Shown here: piece after piece, positions 51,201 through 63,200 of the stretch | Layout of the letters: each line of letters starts with the position of its first letter | Numbering within the stretch: position 1 is the first letter of the stretch | Source of the DNA: Tenacibaculum sp. MAR_2009_124 | GTDB lineage: Bacteria > Bacteroidota > Bacteroidia > Flavobacteriales > Flavobacteriaceae | DNA length: 64,000 nucleotides | NCBI RefSeq assembly: GCF_900105455.1 | Contig: NZ_FNSF01000007.1 | Coordinates: forward strand, 656,820 to 720,819 | Direction of reading: 5' to 3' | Position numbers and translations under genes: made by a program | The notes under the pieces: model-generated | Told to the model about the DNA's origin: nothing | Seen by the model: the letters and a program-made list of their open reading frames with translations, nothing else | The model's database searches: none

Positions 51201-54200
51201 TACAGCGAACTTTACCGCTACCTTAAGTAGTGCCTCACAATACGATGTTACCTTTAATGTAAGTACGAGTGATGGTAGTGCAGTAGCCCCAGGTGATTAT
51301 ACAGCACAGAGCAGTCAGAGTTATACGATTACCGCAGGAAGTACTACGGTAACGATTCCAGTAGTTACGATTGATGATACCACTTACGAGCCAACAGATG
51401 AGACGTATACAGTTACGATGAGTAGTGTAAGTATTGGTTCACCAACTCCAGAGACAATTAATACGACAGATTTAGTAGGAGCAGGAACAATCACTGATAC
51501 AGGTGATAGTGCACCAACTATTAGTATTGATGATATTACAGTAGTTGAGGGAGCTACAGCGAACTTTACCGCTACCTTAAGTAGTGCCTCACAATACGAT
51601 GTTACCTTTAATGTAAGTACGAGTGATGGTAGTGCAGTAGCCCCAGGTGATTATACAGCACAGAGCAGTCAAAGTTATACGATTACCGCAGGAAGTACTA
51701 TGGTAACGATTCCAGTAGTTACGATTGATGATACTGTTTATGAACCAACTAATGAGACGTATACAGTTACGATGAGTAGTGTAAGTATTGGTTCACCAAC
51801 TCCAGAGACAATTAATACCACAGATTTAGTAGGAGCAGGAACAATCACTGATACAGGCGATAGTGCACCAACCATTAGCATTGATGATATTACAGTAGTT
51901 GAGGGAGCTACAGCGAACTTTACTGCTACCTTAAGTAGTGCCTCACAATACGATGTTACCTTTAATGTAAGTACGAGTGATGGTAGTGCAGTAGCCCCAG
52001 GTGACTATACAGCACAGAGCAGTCAGAGTTATACGATTACTGCAGGAAGTACTACGGTAACGATTCCAGTAGTTACGATTGATGATACTGTTTATGAACC
52101 AACTAATGAGACGTATACAGTTACGATGAGTAGTGTAAGTATTGGTTCACCAACTCCAGAGACAATTAATACGACAGATTTAGTAGGAGCAGGAACGATT
52201 ACTGATACAGGTGATAGTGCACCAACCATTAGCATTGATGATATTACAGTAGTTGAGGGAGCTACAGCGAACTTTACCGCTACCTTAAGTAGTGCCTCAC
52301 AATACGATGTTACCTTTAATGTAAGTACGAGTGATGGTAGTGCATTAGCCCCAGGTGATTATACAGCACAGAGTAGTCAGAGTTATACGATTACCGCAGG
52401 AAGTACTACGGTAACGATTCCAGTAGTTACGATTGATGATACTGTTTATGAACCAACCAATGAGACGTATACAGTCACGATGAGTAGTGTAAGTATTGGT
52501 TCACCAACTCCAGAGACAATTAATACCACAGATTTAGTAGGAGCAGGAACAATCACTGATACAGGTGATAGTGCACCAACTATTAGTATTGATGATATTA
52601 CAGTAGTTGAGGGAGCTACAGCGAACTTTACCGCTACCTTAAGTAGTGCCTCACAATACGATGTTACCTTTAATGTAAGTACGAGTGATGGTAGTGCAGT
52701 AGCCCCAGGTGATTATACAGCACAGAGCAGTCAAAGTTATACGATTACCGCAGGAAGTACTATGGTAACGATTCCAGTAGTTACGATTGATGATACTGTT
52801 TATGAACCAACCAATGAGACGTATACAGTTACGATGAGTAGTGTAAGTATTGGTTCACCAACTCCAGAGACAATTAATACGACAGATTTAGTAGGAGCAG
52901 GAACAATCACTGATACAGGTGATAGTGCACCAACCATTAGCATTGATGATATTACAGTAGTTGAGGGAGCTACAGCGAACTTTACTGCTACCTTAAGTAG
53001 TGCCTCACAATACGATGTTACCTTTAATGTAAGTACGAGTGATGGTAGTGCAGTAGCCCCAGGTGATTATACAGCACAGAGCAGTCAGAGTTATACGATT
53101 ACTGCAGGAAGTACTACGGTAACGATTCCAGTAGTTACGATTGATGATACTGTTTATGAACCAACTAATGAGACCTATACAGTTACGATGAGTAGTGTAA
53201 GTATTGGTTCACCAACTCCAGAGACAATTAATACGACAGATTTAGTAGGAGCAGGAACAATCACTGATACAGGTGATAGTGCACCAACCATTAGCATTGA
53301 TGATATTACAGTAGTTGAGGGAGCTACAGCGAACTTTACCGCTACCTTAAGTAGTGCCTCACAATACGATATTACCTTTAATGTAAGTACGAGTGATGGT
53401 AGTGCAGTAGCCCCAGGCGATTATACAGCACAGAGTAGTCAGAGTTATACGATTACCGCAGGAAGTACTACGGTAACGATTCCAGTAGTTACGATTGATG
53501 ATACTGTTTATGAACCAACCAATGAGACCTATACAGTTACGATGAGTAGTGTAAGTATTGGTTCACCAACTCCAGAGGCAATCACGACCACAGATTTAGT
53601 AGGAGCAGGAACAATCACTGATACAGGTGATAGTGCTCCAACCATTAGCATTGATGATATTACAGTAGTTGAGGGAGCTACAGCGAACTTTACTGCTACC
53701 TTAAGTAGTGCCTCACAATACGATGTTACCTTTAATGTAAGTACGAGTGATGGTAGTGCAGTAGCCCCAGGTGATTATACAGCACAGAGCAGTCAGAGTT
53801 ATACGATTACTGCAGGAAGTACTACGGTAACGATTCCAGTAGTTACGATTGATGATACTGTTTATGAACCAACTAATGAGACCTATACAGTTACGATGAG
53901 TAGTGTAAGTATTGGTTCACCAACTCCAGAGACAATTAATACGACAGATTTAGTAGGAGCAGGAACAATCACTGATACAGGTGATAGTGCACCAACCATT
54001 AGCATTGATGATATTACAGTAGTTGAGGGAGCTACAGCGAACTTTACCGCTACCTTAAGTAGTGCCTCACAATACGATATTACCTTTAATGTAAGTACGA
54101 GTGATGGTAGTGCAGTAGCCCCAGGCGATTATACAGCACAGAGTAGTCAGAGTTATACGATTACCGCAGGAAGTACTACGGTAACGATTCCAGTAGTTAC

Positions 54201-57200
54201 GATTGATGATACTGTTTATGAACCAACCAATGAGACCTATACAGTTACGATGAGTAGTGTAAGTATTGGTTCACCAACTCCAGAGGCAATCACGACCACA
54301 GATTTAGTAGGAGCAGGAACAATCACTGATACAGGTGATAGTGCTCCAACCATTAGCATAGATGATATTACAGTAGTTGAGGGAGCTACAGCGAACTTTA
54401 CCGCTACCTTAAGTAGTGCCTCACAATACGATGTTACCTTTAATGTAAGTACGAGTGATGGTAGTGCAGTAGCCCCAGGTGATTATACAGGACAGAGCAG
54501 TCAGAGTTATACGATTACCGCAGGAAGTACTACGGTAACGATTCCAGTAGTTACGATTGATGATACTGTTTATGAACCAACTAATGAGACGTATACAGTT
54601 ACGATGAGTAGTGTAAGTATTGGTTCACCCACTCCAGAGACAATTAATACGACAGATTTAGTAGGAGCAGGAACAATCACTGATACAGGTGATAGTGCAC
54701 CAACCATTAGCATTGATGATATTACAGTAGTTGAGGGAGCTACAGCGAACTTTACTGCTACCTTAAGTAGTGCCTCACAATACGATGTTACCTTTAATGT
54801 GAGTACGAGTGATGGTAGTGCAGTAGCCCCAGGTGATTATACAGCACAGAGTAGTCAGAGTTATACGATTACCGCAGGAAGTACTACGGTAACGATTCCA
54901 GTAGTTACGATTGATGATACTGTTTATGAACCAACTAATGAGACCTATACAGTCACGATGAGTAGTGTAAGTATTGGTTCACCAACTCCAGAGACAATTA
55001 ATACGACAGATTTAGTAGGAGCAGGAACAATCACTGATACAGGTGATAGTGCACCAACCATTAGCATTGATGATATTACAGTAGTTGAGGGAGCTACAGC
55101 GAACTTTACTGCTACCTTAAGTAGTGCCTCACAATACGATGTTACCTTTAATGTAAGTACGAGTGATGGTAGTGCAGTAGCCCCAGGTGATTATACAGCA
55201 CAGAGTAGTCAGAGTTATACGATTACCGCAGGAAGTACTACGGTAACGATTCCAGTAGTTACGATTGATGATACTGTTTATGAACCAACCAATGAGACGT
55301 ATACCGTTACGATGAGTAGTGTAAGTATTGGTTCACCAACTCCAGAGACAATTAATACCACAGATTTAGTAGGAGCAGGAACAATCACTGATACAGGCGA
55401 TAGTGCACCAACCATTAGCATTGATGATATTACAGTAGTTGAGGGAGCTACAGCGAACTTTACCGCTACCTTAAGTAGTGCCTCACAATACGATGTTACC
55501 TTTAATGTAAGTACGAGTGATGGTAGTGCAGTAGCCTCAGGTGATTATACAGCACAGAGCAGTCAGAGTTATACGATTACTGCAGGAAGTACTACGGTAA
55601 CGATTCCAGTAGTTACGATTGATGATACTGTTTATGAACCAACTAATGAGACGTATACCGTTACAATGAGTAGTGTAAGTATTGGTTCACCAACTCCAGA
55701 GACAATTAATACCACAGATTTAGTAGGAGCCGGAACAATTACTGATACAGGTGATAGTGCACCAACAATCAGCATTGATGATATTACAGTAGTTGAGGGA
55801 GCTACAGCGAACTTTACCGCTACCTTAAGTAGTGCCTCACAATACGATGTTACCTTTAATGTAAGTACGAGTGATGGTAGTGCAGTAGCCCCAGGTGATT
55901 ATACAGCACAGAGCAGTCAGAGTTATACGATTACCGCAGGAAGTACTACGGTAACGATTCCAGTAGTTACGATTGATGATACCACTTACGAGCCAACAGA
56001 TGAGACGTATACAGTTACGATGAGTAGTGTAAGTATTGGTTCACCAACTCCAGAGACAATTAATACGACAGATTTAGTAGGAGCAGGAACAATCACTGAT
56101 ACAGGTGATAGTGCACCAACCATTAGCATTGATGATATTACAGTAGTTGAGGGAGCTACAGCGAACTTTACCGCTACCTTAAGTAGTGCCTCACAATACG
56201 ATGTTACTTTTAATGTAAGTACGAGTGATGGTAGTGCAGTAGCCCCAGGTGATTATACAGCACAAAGCAGTCAGAGTTATACGATTACCGCAGGAAGTAC
56301 TACGGTAACGATTCCAGTAGTTACGATTGATGATACTGTTTATGAACCAACCAATGAGACGTATACAGTTACGATGAGTAGTGTAAGTATTGGTTCACCC
56401 ACTCCAGAGGCAATCACGACAACAGATTTAGTAGGAGCAGGAACAATCACTGATACAGGTGATAGTGCACCAACCATCAGCATTGATGATATTACAGTAG
56501 TTGAGGGAGCTACAGCGAACTTTACCGCTACCTTAAGTAGTGCCTCACAATACGATGTTACTTTTAATGTAAGTACGAGTGATGGTAGTGCAGTAGCCCC
56601 AGGTGATTATACAGCACAGAGCAGTCAGAGTTATACGATTACCGCAGGAAGTACTACGGTAACGATTCCAGTAGTTACGATTGATGATACTGTTTATGAA
56701 CCAACCAATGAGACCTATACAGTCACGATGAGTAGTGTAAGTATTGGTTCACCCACTCCAGAGACAATTAATACGACAGATTTAGTAGGAGCAGGAACAA
56801 TCACTGATACAGGTGATAGTGCACCAACCATTAGCATTGATGATATTACGGTAGTTGAGGGAGCTACAGCGAACTTTACCGCTACCTTAAGTAGTGCCTC
56901 ACAATACGATGTTACCTTTAATGTAAGTACGAGTGATGGTAGTGCAGTAGCCCCAGGTGATTATACAGCACAAAGCAGTCAGAGTTATACGATTACCGCG
57001 GGAAGTACTACGGTAACGATTCCAGTAGTTACGATTGATGATACTGTTTATGAACCAACTAATGAGACCTATACCGTTACGATGAGTAGTGTAAGTATTG
57101 GTTCACCAACTCCAGAGACAATTAATACGACAGATTTAGTAGGAGCAGGAACAATCACTGATACAGGTGATAGTGCACCAACCATTAGCATTGATGATAT

Positions 57201-60200
57201 TACAGTAGTTGAGGGAGCTACAGCGAACTTTACTGCTACCTTAAGTAGTGCCTCACAATACGATGTTACTTTTAATGTGAGTACGAGTGATGGTAGTGCA
57301 GTAGCCCCAGGTGATTATACAGCACAGAGTAGTCAGAGTTATACGATTACCGCAGGAAGTACTACGGTAACGATTCCAGTAGTTACGATTGATGATACTG
57401 TTTATGAACCAACCAATGAGACCTATACCGTTACAATGAGTAGTGTAAGTATTGGTTCACCAACTCCAGAGACAATTAATACGACAGATTTAGTAGGAGC
57501 AGGAACAATCACTGATACAGATGATAGTGCACCAACCATTAGCATTGATGATATTACAGTAGTTGAGGGAGCTACAGCGAACTTTACCGCTACCTTAAGT
57601 AGTGCCTCACAATACGATGTTACCTTTAATGTAAGTACGAGTGATGGTAGTGCAGTAGCCCCAGGTGATTATACAGCACAGAGCAGTCAGAGTTATACGA
57701 TTACTGCAGGAAGTACTACGGTAAAGATTCCAGTAGTTACGATTGATGATACTGTTTATGAACCAACTAATGAGACCTATACAGTCACGATGAGTAGTGT
57801 AAGTATTGGTTCACCAACTCCAGAGACAATTAATACCACAGATTTAGTAGGAGCAGGAACAATCACTGATACAGGTGATAGTGCACCAACCATTAGCATT
57901 GATGATATTACAGTAGTTGAGGGAGCTACAGCGAACTTTACCGCTACCTTAAGTAGTGCCTCACAATACGATGTTACCTTTAATGTAAGTACGAGTGATG
58001 GTAGTGCAGTAGCCCCAGGTGATTATACAGCACAGAGCAGTCAGAGTTATACGATTACCGCAGGAAGTACTACGGTAACGATTCCAGTAGTTACGATTGA
58101 TGATACTGTTTATGAACCAACTAATGAGACCTATACCGTTACGATGAGTAGTGTAAGTATTGGTTCACCAACTCCAGAGACAATTAATACGACAGATTTA
58201 GTAGGAGCAGGAACAATTACTGATACAGGTGATAGTGCACCAACCATTAGCATTGATGATATTACAGTAGTTGAGGGAGCTACAGCGAACTTTACCGCTA
58301 CCTTAAGTAGTGCCTCACAATACGATGTTACCTTTAATGTAAGTACGAGTGATGGTAGTGCAGTAGCCCCAGGTGATTATACAGCACAGAGCAGTCAGAG
58401 TTATACGATTACCGCAGGAAGTACTACGGTAACGATTCCAGTAGTTACGATTGATGATACTGTTTATGAACCAACTAATGAGACGTATACAGTTACGATG
58501 AGTAGTGTAAGTATTGGTTCACCAACTCCAGAGACAATTAATACGACAGATTTAGTAGGAGCAGGAACAATCACTGATACAGGTGATAGTGCACCAACCA
58601 TTAGCATTGATGATATTACGGTAGTTGAGGGAGCTACAGCGAACTTTACCGCTACCTTAAGTAGTGCCTCACAATACGATGTTACCTTTAATGTAAGTAC
58701 GAGTGATGGTAGTGCAGTAGCCCCAGGTGATTATACAGCACAGAGCAGTCAGAGTTATACGATTACCGCAGGAAGTACTACGGTAACGATTCCAGTAGTT
58801 ACGATTGATGATACTGTTTATGAACCAACAGATGAGACGTATACAGTTACGATGAGTAGTGTAAGTATTGGTTCACCAACTCCAGAGACAATTAATACCA
58901 CAGATTTAGTAGGAGCAGGAACAATCACTGATTTAGGTGATAGTGCACCAACGATCAGCATAGATGATATTACGGTTGTGGAAGGAAGCACCGCAAACTT
59001 TACCGCTACCTTAAGCAATCCCTCACAATATGATGTTACTTTTGATGTAACAACGAGTGATGGTAGTGCAGTAGCCCCAGGCGATTATACTGCTCAAAGT
59101 AGTGCAAGTTATACGATTACCGCAGGAAGTACTACCGTAACGATTCCAGTGGTAACGATCAATGATACTACGTACGAACCAACAGATGAGACCTATACCG
59201 TTACAATGAGTAACGTAAGTATTGGATCAACTCCAGCAGAGGCAATTACAACGACTGATTTAGTAGGAGCAGGAACAATTACTGATTTAGGTGATAGTGC
59301 TCCAACCATTAGCATAGATGATATTACGGTTGTGGAAGGAAGCACCGCAAACTTTACCGCTACCTTAAGCAATCCCTCACAATATGATGTTACTTTAGAT
59401 GTGACCACATCTGATAATACTGCGCAAGTAGGAGCAGATTATTTGGCTCAGACTAGTGTGGGTTATACAATTCCTATTGGAAGTACAACAATAACGATTC
59501 CGATAACAACGATAGACAACAATGTCTATGAAATTAGTGAGACTTATAATGTGTTGATGAGCAATGTCAGTATTGGCTCACCAACACCTGAAACCATAAC
59601 CACTACTGATTTACAAGGAGAGGGAACGATTACAGATAATGATGTGAATGATCCATGTTTACCAGATGCAACAGATAGTGATGGTGATGGCGTATGTGAT
59701 GCGATAGATCCCGATCCAAGTGATCCATGTAATCCAGATAATACAGATGCGGATGGTGATGGCGTATGTGATACGATTGATCCAGACCCAGCAGATCCAT
59801 GTAATCCAAACAATGTAGATTCAGATAATGATGGGGTATGTGATACGGTAGATCCTGATCCAACGGATCCATGTAGTCCAGACAATACCGATGCAGATGG
59901 CGATGGTGTATGTGATACAGTAGATCCTGATCCAGCGGATCCATGTAATCCAAATAGTGTAGATTCAGATAATGATGGTGTTTGTGATACGGTAGATCCC
60001 GATCCAACGGATCCATGTGTACCAGATAATACAGATGCAGATGGTGATGGCGTATGTGATACCGTAGATCCAAACCCAACGGATCCATGTATACCAGATA
60101 ATACCGATGCAGACGGCGATGGGGTTTGTGATACAATAGATCCAGATCCAACGGATCCATGTAGTCCAGACAATACCGATGTAGATGGTGATGGTATATG

Positions 60201-63200
60201 TGACACCGTAGATCCCGATCCAAGTGACCCATGTATTCCAGATAATACCGATGCAGATGGCGATGGTGTATGTGATACAATAGATCCAGACCCAACAGAT
60301 CCATGTAATCCAACAAGTGCAGATACTGATGGCGATGGTGTATGTGATGCTATCGATCCCGATCCAAGCGATCCATGTAGCCCAGATGCTACGGATGCAG
60401 ATGGCGATGGCGTTTGTGATACAATAGATCCCGATCCAACCGACCCATGTAATCCAACCAGTACCGATACTGATGGCGATGGCATTTGTGATGCAGTAGA
60501 TCCTGATCCAAGTGATCCATGTAGTCCAGATGCAACAGATGTTGATGGCGATGGTATTTGTGACGCAATAGATCCAGATGTAACAGATCCATGTGGTCCA
60601 GAAGATTTGGATAGTGATGGCGATGGTGTTTGTGATAGTGTAGATCCTGATCCAAGTGATCCATGTGTACCAGATGCAACGGATGCAGATAATGATGGCG
60701 TATGTGATAGTGTAGATCCCGATCCAGCGGATCCATGTAATCCAAATGGACACGATGAGGATGGCGATGGCGTATGTGATGCAGTAGATCCAAATCCAAC
60801 GGATCCATGTGTACCCGATGCAACAGATAGTGATGGCGATGGTATCTGTGATAGTGTAGATCCAAACCCGACCGATCCATGTATTCCAAACGGACATGAT
60901 GAAGATGGTGATGGTGTTTGTGATGCCGTAGATCCAAACCCAACGGATCCATGTATTCCAAATGGAATAGATGCGGATAATGATGGCGTATGTGATAGTA
61001 TAGACCCAGATCCAGCAGATCCATGTAATCCAAATAGTAATGACGAAGATGGCGATGGTTATTGTGATGGAGTAGATCCAAATCCAACAGATCCATGTAT
61101 TCCAGATGCAAGCGATGCCGATGGCGATGGTATTTGTGACACGATAGATCCCGACCCAAATAATCCATGTAATCCAGATAGTGCAGATGAAGATGGTGAT
61201 GGTTATTGTGATGCAATAGATCCGAATCCAACAGATCCATGTATTCCAGATGCAACAGATGCGGATGGCGATGGTATTTGTGATACGATAGATCCCGATC
61301 CAAATAATCCATGTAACCCAGATAGTGCAGATGAAGATGGCGATGGTTATTGTGATGCAATAGATCCAAATCCAACCGATCCATGTATTCCAGATGCAAC
61401 AGATGCCGATGGCGATGGTATTTGTGATACGATAGATCCTGATCCAAATAGTCCATGTGATCCAAATGCATTAGATACCGATGGCGATGGCGTATGCGAT
61501 ACAGTAGATCCTGATCCAACAGATCCATGTAGTCCAAATGGAGCAGATACCGATGGCGATGGCGTATGTGATGCGATAGATCCAAATCCAACGGATCCAT
61601 GTATACCAAATGGAACAGATGTAGATGGCGATGGTATTTGTGATACGGTAGATCCAGATATAACAGATCCATGTCCAATAGGAGCACCAGATGCGGATGG
61701 CGATGGTATTTGCGATGCAGTAGATCCCGATCCAGCAGATCCATGTGTTCCAAATGGAACGGATAGTGATGGCGATGGTGTTTGTGATAGTGTTGATCCT
61801 GATCCAAATGATCCATGTAGCCCGGATAATACAGATGCAGATGGCGATGGCGTATGTGATACAATAGATCCCGATCCAGCGGATCCATGTAACCCAAATA
61901 GTAGTGATGAAGATAATGATGGCGTTTGTGATAGTGTAGATCCAGATCCAACAGACCCATGTAATCCAGATAGTGCAGATGCAGATGGCGATGGTATTTG
62001 TGATACAGTAGATCCCGATCCAGCGGATCCATGTAATCCAAATAGTAATGATGAGGATAATGATGGCGTTTGTGATACTGTTGATCCAGATCCAACGGAT
62101 CCATGTGTACCAAACAATACAGATGCAGATGGCGATGGAATCTGTGATACGGTAGACCCTGATCCAGCAGACCCATGTAATCCAAATAGTAATGATGAGG
62201 ATAACGATGGTGTATGTGATACCGTAGATCCCGATCCAACAGATCCATGTATACCAAATAACACAGATGCAGATGGCGATGGCGTTTGTGATACAGTAGA
62301 CCCCGATCCAGCAGATCCATGTAATCCAAATAGTAATGATGAGGATGGTGATGGTGTATGTGATACAGTCGATCCAGATGTAACAGATCCATGTAGCCCA
62401 GATAGCGCTGATGCAGATGGTGATGGAATCTGTGATACGATAGACCCCGATCCAGCAGACCCATGTAATCCAAATAGTAATGATGAAGACGGTGATGGCG
62501 TTTGTGATACCATAGACCCAGCACCAAGTGATCCATGTATACCGGATAACACGGATGCAGATGGCGATGGTGTATGTGATACGGTAGATCCCGATCCAAC
62601 GGATCCATGTATACCTAATGCAACAGATATAGATAATGATGGCGTTTGTGATACAATAGATCCCGATCCAACCGACCCATGTAATCCAAATGTAACGGAT
62701 AGTGATGGTGATGGCGTATGTGATGTGATTGATCCAAATCCAGCAGATCCATGTATCCCAAATCCATTTGCAATAGCCACAGGGGATTGTGATGGTGATG
62801 GAATAAGCAATGGTTCAGAATACGATGCAGACGGAGATGGAAACGGACCAGACGACTCAGATGGAGATGGTATTCCAGATGTCTTAGATACTGATGATGA
62901 TGGCGATGGAATTCCAACCAGCGAAGAGGTTGGTACTGATCCAACGAGTCCAACCGATACCGATGGTGATGGAACACCAGATTATTTAGATACCGATAGT
63001 GATAATGACGGAGTATCCGACCTTATAGAAGGCGGAGGCGATCCTAGTCTAGATGCTGATAATGACGGTGTGATTGATGATCAAACTGATACCGATGGTG
63101 ATGGACTGGCAGATTCAGTAGATCCAGATAATGGAGGAACTTCATCAACAGGACCAGATAGTGACGGCGATGGACTTCCAGATTACCAAGACTTAGATAG

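Noticed and set aside
49753..62745. CRISPR-like regular repetition
   Set aside because: The 354-bp and 72-bp units are in-frame protein repeats without unique spacers, and no cas genes are present.
59544..62810. Long minus-strand ORFs (up to 739 codons) opposite the Asp-rich array
   Set aside because: They are a by-product of the 72-bp periodic sequence: GAT/GAC-rich sense codons give stop-free antisense frames. Their products are low-complexity (HxxH, SxSxSxS) and match no family.
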